Made by a program: the position numbers and the translations under genes. Below the pieces are notes generated by a model. That model was not told the DNA's origin. It searched no databases and saw nothing but the letters and a program-made list of their open reading frames with translations. From NCBI RefSeq assembly GCF_963678635.1, contig NC_087062.1:92789845-92853844 (forward strand): a stretch of DNA of 64,000 nt, read 5' to 3'. Source of the stretch: Symsagittifera roscoffensis. Its lineage: Eukaryota; Xenacoelomorpha; Acoela; Convolutidae. Positions within the stretch are counted from its first letter, which is position 1; each line of letters opens with the position of its first letter. Below are positions 45,661 through 55,818 of the stretch, one piece after another.

Positions 45661-46790
45661 CTTCAAAAGATCTGAGTATTCAACAAACATCTTCTGAGAT
45701 ACAAGGATCGAGTTTAACATATTTACCCAAAGAACGTGTATGAGCTTCGAGAAACCTTGTTTGAAAAGCTAGAAAGGTTCAATCTTCCAGTTTCCGAAGA
45801 AAACAAACTTTTAAATAACCTAGCAGTTTTCAATTTTGAGTCGATTTGTGTTGCTACAGAGGAACTAAAAGAAACAAAAACTACAACCTGGATTGGGAAA
45901 CATGTGCCAATTTCAGTCTTTATATCATCAAACCTGATTGATGAACCCATCTTTTTGTACAACAAGGATCCAAAGAAATTGATTATTGATTTTGTAAGCA
46001 AAGTCGAATTGTTGGGTGAGAAAAAAAAGCTGGAGATGGGAACAAAATTTCAAGATATTGAATTAGCTGTCAATGAAAGAATGAAAAAGATCTTTGATCG
46101 GTTAAACGAGCGAGATCAAAACATTTCGAGTATACAATTCGAGTACAAAGACGAATGCATTGAAGATGCGGAAGAAGCAGATATGTCAACACAATTCAGA
46201 AAAACCAGCTCATTGAAAAACAGAAAAATCAGCTCATTGATTTGAAACAACATCTGGAGAGATATGTAAATACTTCACACGTATTTGGATTTAACAGCGG
46301 TAGATATGATTTGAACTCGATCAAGTCCTTACCAATCCCCTATTTGATTCGCGATAAAGAACAAGAAACATCAACCATCAAAAAGCAAACAACTTTATAT
46401 CTTTCAAGCTTGGAGATGTACAATTTCTCGAAATAATGAAGTTTCCGGGTGGAGCAACTAGTCTGGACTCTTTTTTCAAAGCCTATAAAGCTAGCGAAAC
46501 GAAAGGATTGTTTTCCTATGAGTGGTTTGATAATCCAGACAAACTTGACCTTCGCGAATTGCCACCGTTTGAAACCTTTTTCAGTAAACCTAGAAAGAAC
46601 AATATTCTAGACCAAGACTTCATTGATTATGAGAAGTTGAGAAAGAGTGGACTTGACAAACAACTAGCACTGAGAAAGCTTCAAATTAAGACTATATCTT
46701 CATCTGGTTTAGATAAGGATGTAGTTCCAACCCTGGAGGCAATAAAACAAATTCAATTTCATCATAACAAGGGAATTGATATGTAAAATT
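45661..46790 (+). pseudogene. pPolB copy R2, complete exonuclease region
   Basis: The best-preserved exonuclease in the window. ORF 45,736-46,245: YELRETLFEKLERF, exo I FNFES (Asn codon 45,832-45,834), ATEELKETKTTTWIGKHVP, DEPIFLYNKDP, AVNERMKKIFDRLNERDQN and DECIEDAEEADMSTQF, then a 17-base local duplication (AAAACCAGCTCATTGAA) shifts the frame. ORF 46,242-46,436: exo II FNSGRYDLNSIKSLPIPYL. ORF 46,436-46,786: FPGGATSLDSFFKAY, EWFDNPDKLDL, DFIDYEKLRKSGLDK, RKLQIKTISSSGLDKDVVPT and GIDM. The conserved exo I Asp is replaced, so proofreading would be impaired even if the frames were joined. Confidence 0.82.
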
Positions 46791-47440
46791 TTGGATGTAT
46801 TCTTCCAAATCTAGCAAAACTTTGTCTACAAAAATCTACAAAAAAACAAATTTTATCCATTTTGCGAAAGTGATAAAGATTTGTGTGAAAAAAATCGAGA
46901 GGATATGACCGGTGGACCTTCCATTGTGTTCACTCGAAAAACTGTAGTTGATGAAATTTTCATCAAAATTCATCAAATAAATGTAATTCAATCACTGGAA
47001 TTGATGCAAGTCAGCTCTACCCCATCTCAATGTGTCAAGATATGCCAACAGGACTCTACACGAGATGGGATTTTGACACTGATATGCAGAAGTTCAAGGC
47101 TAGACATAATCGATCTCGCAACTTTGAGAATATGATCATGCCTTTCTACCAGGAACAAAGACCAGAATGCAAAATTGAGAGTTTTCACATCTGGAAAACA
47201 GAAGGAAGTTGACTGTTTTAATGTGGACGGTTATTGTGATCACTGTAAAACACTGTTCGAAGCAATGGGATGCTACTACCACTTCTGTTCCCGTCAAGAA
47301 CACCGTCCCTCTTTAACAGAACAGAATATTGAGCGAGCAAACAAGAAGAGAGCAATGGATGATATGCGACAAGAATACATTAAAGGAAAAGGATACATAA
47401 ATGTAGAAATGTGGGAGTGTGACTGGTGAGAAATTTTCAA
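46791..47440 (+). pseudogene. pPolB copy R2, palm motif A and complete nuclease-like insert
   Basis: REDMTGGPSIVFTRKTVVDE (46,881-46,960), a frameshift, then motif A GIDASQLYP (46,997-47,023), CQDMPTGLYTRWDFDTDMQK and ENMIMPFYQEQRPECKIESF. The insert ORF 47,175-47,429 is the fullest: VDGYCDHCKTLFEAMGCYYH (Asp codon 47,226-47,228), FCSRQEHRPSLTEQ, RAMDDMRQEYIKGKGY and VEMWECDW, ended by TGA where a second Trp is expected. In related Polinton-type polymerases this is a PD-(D/E)XK-like endonuclease module. Here it sits between palm motifs A and B. Confidence 0.8.
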
Positions 47441-47995
47441 AACCAATGACAAGATCAAAAACCACGTCAAAACCCATTTTCTCTATAAAAGAACTGTTTC
47501 TACAGACTCGCTTCTAGCAACAATAAAAGAGGAACCTCTTTTTGGCTACGGTCAGTGCGACATAGTTGTTCCAGATGAGCTAAAATCAAAATTTGTCAAT
47601 TTTTTTCCAATTTTCAAAAACATTGATGTTGGAAAAAGTGATATTGGAGACTACATGAAAAAACTATGCAATTGAGAACGAAATGTTAAAGCATCCTCAG
47701 AGAATGCTGATATCTAGTTTCAAGCTAGAAAATGGAACTCCTCTGTTCAACTTTTCTTTGGAACTTGGCTTGCAATGCACTAAAATTTACCCTTTTGTTC
47801 AGTATACTCTACGAAAATGTTTCAATAATTTCGTTCAATCAGTAGTTGATACGAGAAGTCAAGGAGAAGAAAACCCTCAGTTGTTGCAGAAACAATTAAT
47901 TTTTAAGTAATTCCTTCTATGGATATCAGATCATGGATAGATCCAGGCATACAATTACGAAGTATCTGAATGATGAAAAAACTCATAAAGTCTTT
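47441..47995 (+). pseudogene. pPolB copy R2, post-nuclease region and palm motif B
   Basis: Continues with LYKRTVSTDSLLATIKEEPL, VVPDELKSKF and VGKSDIGDYMK, a one-base A insertion, then ORF 47,683-47,910 (MLKHPQRMLISSFKLENGTP, QYTLRKCFNNFVQSVVDTR). In the next frame the motif B text NSFYGYQIMDRSRHTITKYL lies at 47,909-47,968, followed by NDEKTHKVF. At about 48,003 the sequence jumps back to module B. Motif C (D-T-D-S type) should follow motif B and is missing here and in every other copy. Confidence 0.82.
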
Positions 47996-48004
47996 GTTGG
48001 AACA

Positions 48005-48480
48005 GTTGAAAAAGTTTTGACGAACAACAGGCACTGAGCTCAAAACGGAGATTCAAGTTGATTAATAACGTTACAATTTTTGCTGCTTTGCTCAAAAACA
48101 TCCCAATGGGATGCCCAAAATCTGTCTTACCCAGATCTGTACTGAAAAACCATTCTGTTAACTGTCTTTTATCTAACAAAGCCAAGGAACCATACAAAGA
48201 TCATCTAAGTCTTTTCCGCGCATTAGCCGTGTACAAGAATGGACACAGTGATCTCGACTCTCACATTTCTAGATACTTTACAAATTTCATAACAAAGTCT
48301 GGTTTTGATCCTAAAACTTTTCGTGGAGCTTCAGTAGTAGACTTAACTGATGTCGAGGAAATTGTGCAAAGAAATATCTTTATATACAATTTCGATATCC
48401 AAGAAGGAGATTATGTAGGAGAACTAGCTCGACGAATATTGGAAGATATGATAAAACAGTTAAACTACTAAGATTCAAGA
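48005..48480 (+). pseudogene. pPolB copy R3, cysteine-protease-like module
   Basis: A 137-codon frame (48,058-48,471) covers this module: NNVTIFAALLKNIPMGCPKS, NHSVNCLLSNKAKEPYKDHL, SLFRALAVYKNG, YFTNFITKSGFDPKTFRGAS, FIYNFDIQEGDYVGELARR, then the recurrent stop after KQLNY. The D-x-x-C-L-F-R-A-L pattern, here with the Cys changed to Ser (DHLSLFRAL), resembles the active-site loop of OTU-type cysteine proteases. The NNHI text after the frameshift could hold the partner His. This comparison is inference from motif shape only. Confidence 0.65.
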
Positions 48481-49660
48481 ATCATATCATTCATACAAAT
48501 GATATTGATTCTTTCTTCAAGTGCTTCCGGTGTCCTAGTTGTGATACTTTCTTCAAAAGATCTGAATATTCAACAAACATCTTCTGAGATACAAGGATCG
48601 ATTTAAACATATTTACCCAAAGAACGTGTATGAGTTTCGAAAAACTTTTTTCTGAAAAGCTAGAAGGGTTCAATCTTCCAGTTTCCGAAGAAAACAAACT
48701 TTTAAATAACCTAGCAGTTTTCAATTTTGAGTCGATTTGTGTTGCTACAGAGGAACTAAAAGAAACAAAAACTACAACCTGGATTGGGAAACGTGTGCCA
48801 ATTTCAGTCTTTATATCATCAAACCTGATCGATGAACCCATCTTTTTGTACAACAAGGATCCAAAGAAGTTGATTATTGATTTTGTAAGCAAAGTCGAAT
48901 TGTTGGGTGAGAAAAAAAAGCTGGAGACGAAAACAAAAATTCAAGATATTGAAGTAGCTGTCAATGAAAGGATGAAAAAGATCTTTGATTGGTTAAACGA
49001 GCGAGATAAAAACTTTTCGAGTAAACAATTCGAGTACAAAGACGAATGCATTGAAGATTCGGAAGAAGCAGATATGTCAACACAATTCTTGCCAATTCAG
49101 AAAAATCAGCTCATTGATTTGAAACAACATCTGGAGAGATATGCAAATACTTCACACAATTTTGGATTTAACAGCGGTAGATATGATTTGAACTCAATCA
49201 AACCCTTACCAATCCCCTATTTGATTCGCGATAAAGAACAATAAACATCAACCATCAAAAAAGCGAACAACTTTATATCTTTCAAGCTTGGAGATGTACA
49301 ATTTCTCGAAATAATGAAGTTTCCGGGTGGAGCAACTAGTCTGGACTCTTTTTTCAAAGCCTATAAAGCTAGCGAAACGAAAGGATTGTTTTCCTATGAC
49401 TGGTTTGATAATCCAGACAAACTTGACTTTCGCGAATTGCCAACCGTTTGAAGCCTTTTTAGTAAACCTAGAAAGAACAATCCTCTAGACAAAGACTTCA
49501 TTCATTGACTATGAGAAGCTGAGAAAGAGTGGACTTGACAAACAACTAGCACTGAGAAAGCTTCAAATCAAGACTATACCTTCATCTGGTTTAGATAAGG
49601 ATGTAGTTCCAACCCTGGAGACAATAAAAAAAATTCAGTTTTATCATAACAAGGTAATTG
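48481..49660 (+). pseudogene. pPolB copy R3, zinc finger and exonuclease
   Basis: Module C remnant, then a 204-codon frame (48,630-49,244): FSEKLEGFNLPVSEENKLL, exo I FNFES (Asn codon 48,723-48,725), ATEELKETKTTTWIGKRVP, DEPIFLYNKDP, AVNERMKKIFDWLNERDKNF, DECIEDSEEADMSTQFLP, QKNQLIDLKQHLERYANTS, exo II FNSGRYDLN and IPYLIRDKEQ, ended by TAA for Glu. FPGGATSLDSFFKAY and later linkers lie in broken frames to 49,660. Longest natural-order frame through exo I and exo II in the window. Confidence 0.83.
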
Positions 49661-50315
49661 ATATATGAAAATTTGGATGTACTCTTCCAAATCTAGCAAA
49701 CATATGTCTACACAAATCTACAAAATACAATTTTTATCCATTTTGCGAAAGTGATAGAGATTTGTGTGAAAAAAAATCGAGAGGATATGACCGGTGGACC
49801 TTCCATTGTGTTCACTCGAAAAACTGTAGTTGATGAAATTTTCATCAAAATTCATCAAATAATTGTAAATCAATCGCTGGAATTGATGCAAGTCAGCTCT
49901 ACCCTATCTCAATGTGTCAAGATAAGCCAACAGGACTCTACAAGAGATGGGATTTTGACACTGATATGCAGAAATTCAAGGCTAGACTTAATCGATCTCG
50001 AAACTTTGAGAATATGATCATGTCTTTCTACCAGGAACAAAGATCGGAATGCAAAATTGAGAGTTTTCACATCTGGAAAACAAAAGAAATTGACTGCGTT
50101 AATGTGGACGGTTATTGTGATCACTGTAAGACACTGTTCGAAGCAATGGGATGCTACTACCACTTCTGTTCCCGTCAAGAACACCGTCCCTCTTTAATAG
50201 AACAGGATACTAAGTGAGCAAACAAGAAGAGAGCGATGGATGATATGCGACGAGAATACATTAAAATAAAAGGATACATAAATGCAGAAATGTGGGAGTG
50301 TGACTGGTGAGAAAG
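49661..50315 (+). pseudogene. pPolB copy R3, motif A and nuclease-like insert
   Basis: REDMTGGPSIVFTRKTVVDE (49,751-49,850), a frameshift, motif A GIDASQLYP (49,879-49,905), then a 101-codon frame (49,912-50,217) that reads without a break from CQDKPTGLYKRWDFDTD through ENMIMSFYQEQRSE and KIESFHIWK into VDGYCDHCKTLFEAMGCYYH and FCSRQEHRPSL, ending at TGA. This frame shows palm and nuclease as one continuous protein. VEMWECDW-like text lies at about 50,285-50,310 before the shared TGA. Confidence 0.82.
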
Positions 50316-50760
50316 TTTCAAAACCAAAGAAAAGATCAAAAATCACGTCAAAACCCACTTGCTCTATAAAAGACCTGTTTCTACAGACTCGCTTCAAGCA
50401 ACAATAAAAGAGGGATCTCTTTTTGGCTACGTTCAGTGCGACTTAGTTGTTCCAGATGAGCTAAAGTCAAAATTTGCCAACTTTTCTCCAATTTTTAAAA
50501 ACATTGAAGTTGGAAAGAGTGATATTGGAGACTACATGAAAAACTATGCAATTGAGAACGAAATGTTAAAGCATCCTCAAAGAATGCTGATATCTAGTTT
50601 CAAGCTAGAAAATGGAACTCCTCTGTTCAGTTTTTTTTTGGAACTTGGCTTGCAAGGCACTAAAATTTACCATCTTGTTCAGTATACTCTTAGAAAAAGT
50701 TTCAATAATTTCGTTCAATCAGTAGTTGATACGAGAAGACAAGGAGAATGTGGATTTTGA
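50316..50760 (+). pseudogene. pPolB copy R3, post-nuclease region (133-codon ORF)
   Basis: The frame 50,359-50,760 joins what is split in R2: LYKRPVSTDSLQATIKEGSL, FGYVQCDLVVPDELKSKF, KNIEVGKSDIGDYMKNYA, HPQRMLISSFKLENGTPLF and QYTLRKSFNNFVQSVVDTRR. It lacks the one-base insertion of R2. The copy ends at about 50,755, just before motif B, with a jump to the motif A tail. Confidence 0.82.
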
Positions 50761-51066
50761 CGTGATTTTGTCTTTCTACCAGGAAAAATGATCAGAATGC
50801 AAAGTTGAGAGTTTTTCACATCTGGAAAACAGAAGAAAATTGACTGTTTTAATTTGGACGGTTATTGTGATCACTGTAAGACACTGTTCGAAACAATGGG
50901 ATGCTACTACCATTTCTGTTTCCGTCAACAACGCCGTCCCTCTTTAAAAGAACAGGATATTGAGCGAGCAAACAAGAAGAGAGCGATAGAATACTCTTCA
51001 AAAGATCTGAGTATTCAACAAACATCTTCTGAGATACAAAGATCGAGTTAAACATATTTACCCAAA
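50761..51066 (+). pseudogene. Terminal scrap of palm tail, nuclease and module C
   Basis: FLSFYQEK-like text, then VDGYCDHC-type nuclease sequence (ORF 50,854-51,051: MDGYCDHCKTLFETMGCYYH), and the same jump to module C text (SSKDLSIQQTSS) as in R1 and R2. It stops at TTTACCCAAAGG, where the second 13.5 kb unit begins. Confidence 0.78.
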
Positions 51067-51189
51067 GGTAAACAGAAGGAGAAAGGATATCAGCAATACG
51101 GATTACTGTTATACTGGAACCCTATTCTGGCAAAGACTCAACCATAAGATAGGGATAGATTTTTCAAAAACATTTTCTGAAAAAAGAGA

Positions 51190-51618
51190 AACAAGACAAA
51201 AATAGAAAAATCAACCAATGACGTGGCAGTAAAAATGTATTGAAATTCGTAAATCTTCTGAACCAACAAAAAGCGAAATTAAACCACTTAATCAAAGTTA
51301 ACTAGGAATTAATTACACTTCCCTTCACAATTACAAAAAATCCTGACGACATTATGTACTATACACAATGTAGAACACTATACTAACCACAAAACCTCGC
51401 ATAGTTCCACACGCAAAATAAAATCCGTAAAAATTTTGAAAAAAATAAAAAATAAACCAATGACGTGGCAGTAAAAATGTAATTCCTTCCAGCTTGGCTG
51501 TTTTATTTCCACTCTGATATCAGTTAAAAAACCGAGAGGGATAAAACTGCTTGAATTGAAAAAAGTGGGATAAAAAAGCACTGCTTTTTATTGCTCGCTT
51601 TATACGTTGAATAGTGCC
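51190..51618. promoter_or_regulatory. Upstream block, unit 2
   Basis: CCAATGACGTGGCA at 51,215-51,228 and 51,457-51,470. Identical copy of the block at 37,691-38,110; only the end of the unidentified coding remnant (51,071-51,189) precedes it. Confidence 0.58.
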
Positions 51619-53783
51619 GTTCACTTTTTGTGAACAGGTTTTCGTAATGTTTAAATATTTCATGTATAAAGAATTGGATTCTTTTTTTGTGAACAAAATT
51701 TTTCAACTTTCAAAAATTTGTTCTCCCCATGCCTGGTTAAGAAATTTTGTTCACAAAATGTGAACAGATTAAAGATTTAAATAAAAAAAGTTCAAAAAAA
51801 ATTCAAAAGAAAGTAAAAACTAACCCGGAGAGAGTAAACAAAAAATCTTGCCTGTGATTGGTCATTTGTAACTTTGTACCCTGAATGGGCAATTTTGGTG
51901 TCAATTTGAGTAACTTCTTTGTAAGGGAGAAAACTTTTTTTTCCAAAACACAATTTGGTTTGCCTTCTTTTATAATATTGAAAAACAAAACTATCCCTGC
52001 TAAAATTTCAAAAGTAGTTTATACTTTTGAATAAAAGTTTTCACATTTTGTGAACAGACATTTTCAACGTTTAATTATTTGTTCTTCCTATGTAAGGTTA
52101 AGAAATTTTGTTCACAAATTGTAAACAGATTAAAGACATGTAGAGAAAATTAAAAAATAAATTAACAGAAAACAAAAAAAAATACCAGGAGAGAGTAATC
52201 AGAAAATCCTGCCTGTGATTGGTCAATTGAATCTTTTTACTCTGATTGGGTAATTTTGGTGTCAATTTGAGTAACTTTTTTGTAAGGAGGAAAACATTTT
52301 TTTCCAAAACACAATTTTGTTTGCCTTCTTTTATAAAATATTAAAACAAAATTATCCCTGCTAAAATATGACAACTAGTTTATACTTTTGAATAAAAGTT
52401 TTCACATTTTGTGAATAGTTATTTTCAACGTTCAAAAATTTGTTCGCCCTATGCATGGTTTAGAAACTTTGTTCACAAAATGTGAACAGATTAAAGACAT
52501 GTTTAAAAAAATAATTTAAGAGAAACAAAAATAAACCAGGAGAAAGTAAATAAATAATCTTGCTGGTGATTGGTCAATTGAAACTTTGTACTCTGATTGG
52601 TCATTTTTGGTGTCGATTCGAATATCTTCTTTGTGAAGACGAACCACTTTTTTCCGAAACACAATTTTGTTTGCCTTCTTTTATGAAATAAAAAAACTAT
52701 CCCTGCTAAAAATTGTCAACTAGTTTATACATTGAATAAAAATTCACATTTTGCGAACTTCAACATTTAAAAATTTGGTCTCCCCATACATGGTTAAGAA
52801 ATTTTGTTCACAAAATGTGAACAGAATTTTCCAAAACACAATTTGGTTTGAATTCTTTTATGACATTAAAAAACAAAATTATCCCTGCTTAAAAATTCAA
52901 AAAAAATATCTCTGCTAAAAATTCAAAACTAGTTTATACTTTGATTAAAAATGTTTACATTTCTGAACAAACATTTTCAATGTTTAGAAAGTTATTTTCC
53001 CTATGCATGGTTAAGAAATTTTGTTCACAAAATGGGAACAGATTAAAGACATGTATAAAGAAAATTAAAAAATAAACTAACAGAAAACAAAAATAAACCA
53101 GGAGAGAGTAAACCAATAATCTTGCCTGTGATTGGTCAATTGAAACTTTGTAATCTGATTGGTCAATTTTGGTGTCGATTTGAATATCTTCTTTGTAAAG
53201 ACGAAAACCGTTTTTGTTCCAAAACACAATTTTGTGTGTCTTCTTTTAAAAAAAAAATTTATCCCTGCTAAAAATTGTCAACTAGTTCGTACATTAAATA
53301 AAAGTTCACATTTTGTGAACAAATTTTTTCAACATTTAAAAATTTGGTCTCCCCATACATGGTTAAGAAATTTTGTTCAAAAAATGTGAACAGAATAAAG
53401 ACATGTATAAAAAAAAACAGAAAAAAAAATAATTTACCAGGAGGGAGTAATTAAGAATGCTTGCTTGTGAATGGTCAATTTCTTTTGTGTCGATTTAAAT
53501 ATCTTCATTATACGGAGGAAAACATTTTATTCCAAAACACACTAGCTTGTTAGTTGCCTGCTTTTCATTTATAAATTTTAAAAAAATCTTCCTGCTGAAA
53601 AGAGTCAACTATTTTATAAGTTGAATTAAACTGTTCACATTTCGTAAACATTTTTTTTACGTTTAAGAGATTGGTCCCACATTGCACATATACTTAACAG
53701 AATAAAGAAATTAAAAAAAAAGAAAAGAAAAATAATTTACCAATTTTTAATCTTGGGCCATTTCTAAAGTCGCAATTTTTTTT
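51619..53783. repeat. Satellite block, unit 2
   Basis: Copy of 38,111-40,275, with the same dyad spacing and the same shortened unit at about 52,820. Confidence 0.9.
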
Positions 53784-53789
53784 TAGATA

Positions 53790-55818
53790 ATGCCTGCCCT
53801 TAACCGAAACGAGAGACTCAAATGTGAGGACTGTGGTCAAGAGTAACGGAGATCTGATGCTGCGAGACATCAATAGAGATGTGCTAAAGGAGTTGTTTCT
53901 TGTCCTGACTGTAAGTAATCCACTTACAATCAACAAGAAATGCACTATCATATGGCAAAGAAGCATGCACCTTCAAGATCGAAGCAGTCAACGATTTGTT
54001 CTTCTTGTGAACAAGAACTCCCAATTTACTACTCTCTCCAACAACATCGGATAAAGGAATATGGAGCAAAACAACGGAAACCCAATGATACTGTAGCGGA
54101 CTTGAACAAGATTGTGGAGGAAGAAGGGGAAGATGGTGAAAAACTGAAGGAGGAACTTAGTGGTTGTCAACATTTTCTGGTGGATACGGAGAGGGAAAAA
54201 GGGAGACATAAGGTATTTATTTTCCAAATGTCCCAGTTAGACACTAAACTAATCAACGAGAAACTTAAAGAAGTCTCTACTTCATATGTATTTGTATTTA
54301 ACAGCGGTAGATATGATTTTAATTCGATCAAGTCCTTACAAATCCCCTATTTGATTCGCGATAAAGAACAAGAAACATCAACCATCAAAAAAGCGAACAA
54401 CTTTATATCTTTCAAGTTTGGAGATGTACAATATCTCGATATAATGAAGTTTCTGGGTGGAGCAACTAGTCTGGACTCCTTTCTCAAAGCCTATAAAGCT
54501 AGCGAAACGGAAGCATTTTTTCCCTATGAGTAGTTTGATAACCCAGACAAACTAGTCTTTCCCGAATTGCCACCATATGAAGCCTTTTTCAGCAAATTTA
54601 GAAACAACAATTCTCTAGACAAAGACTTCATTGTTTTTGAGAAGCTGAGAAAGAGTGAACTCGTAGAACAACTAGCACTGAGAAAGCTTCAAATCAAGAC
54701 TATACCTTCATCTGGTTTCGATAAGGATGTAGTTCCAACCCTGGAGGCAATAAAAAAATTCAGTTTTATCATAACAAGGGAATTGATTTGGATGTACTCT
54801 TCCAAATCTAGCATGTACTCTTCCAGGTAAAAATTTGGATGTACTCTTCCAAATCTAGCAAACATATAACTACACAAAACTACAAAATACAAATTTTATC
54901 CATTTTGCGAAAGTGATAAAGATTTGTGAGAAAAAAAATCGAGAAGACCTTCCATTGTGTTCATTCGAAAAACTGTAGTTGATTAAACTTTCACGAGAAA
55001 TTCATTAAATAATTGTAAATCAATCGCTGGAATTGATGCAAGTCAGCTCTACCCCATCTCAATGTGTCAAGATATGCCAACAGGATTTACACGAGATGGG
55101 ATTTTGACACTGATATTCAAGGCTAGACATAATCGATCTCGCAACTTTGAGAATATGATCATGTCTTTCTACCAGGAACAAAGACCAGAAAGCAAAATTG
55201 AGAGTTTTCACATCTGGAAAACAGAAGGAAGTTGACTGTTTTATTGTGGACGGTTATTGTGATCACTGTAAGACACTGTTCGAAGCAATGGAATGCTACT
55301 ACCACTTCTGTTCCCGTCAAGAACGCCGTCCCTCTTTAACAGAACAGGATATTGAGCGAGCAAACAAGAAGAGAGCGATAGAATACTCTTCAAAAGATCT
55401 GAGTATTCAACAAACATCTTCTGAGATACAAGGATCGAGTTAAACATATTTACCCAAAGAACGTGTATGAGCTTCGAGAAACCTTGTTTGAAAAGCTAGA
55501 AAGGTTCAATCTTCCAGTTTCCGAAGAAAACAAACTTTTAAATAACCTAGCAGTTTTCAATTTTGAGTCGATTTGTGTTGCTACAGAGGAACTAAAAGAA
55601 ACAAAAACTACAACCTGGATTGGGAAACATGTGCCAATTTCAGTCTTTATATCATCAAACCTGATTGATGAACCCATCTTTTTGTACAACAAGGATCCAA
55701 AGAAGTTGATTATTGATTTTGTAAGCAAAGTCGAATTGTTGGGTGAGAAAAAAAAGCTGGAGATGGGAACAAAATTTCAAGATATTGAATTAGCTGTCAA
55801 TGAAAGAATGAAAAAGAT
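53790..55818 (+). pseudogene. pPolB copy R1 of unit 2
   Basis: Duplicate of 40,282-42,310: ATG 53790, TAA at codon 19, 197-codon frame 53,940-54,533, motif A at 55,029-55,055, nuclease-like ORF 55,198-55,443 with EAMECYYH, and module C/exonuclease frame 55,463-55,930, which runs into satellite. It carries the same lesions and the same L3-like tract near 54,507-54,580, so the conversion predates the 13.5 kb duplication. Confidence 0.88.

Larger units (their letters stand above)
42315..46087 (+). repeat. Nested 3.78 kb tandem duplication, second unit
   Basis: Satellite plus copy R2 up to the same exonuclease position, where the gene continues normally (AAAGATCTTTGATCGG). It differs from the first unit by scattered substitutions and by one dense cluster near 44,776-44,855, which marks a conversion tract in R1. 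Confidence 0.92.
37563..51070 (+). repeat. 13.5 kb tandem duplication, unit 1
   Basis: Every position from 37,563 onward recurs 13,508 bases later (13,507 after a one-base deletion at 60,060/60,061). The unit holds an upstream block, satellite, pPolB copies R1, R2 and R3, and a terminal fragment. The join at 51,066-51,071 links module C text (TTTACCCAAAGG) to AAACAGAAGGAG from the unidentified remnant, with a GGT-sized microhomology. I counted fewer than ten differences by eye over about 12.9 kb. Confidence 0.93.
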
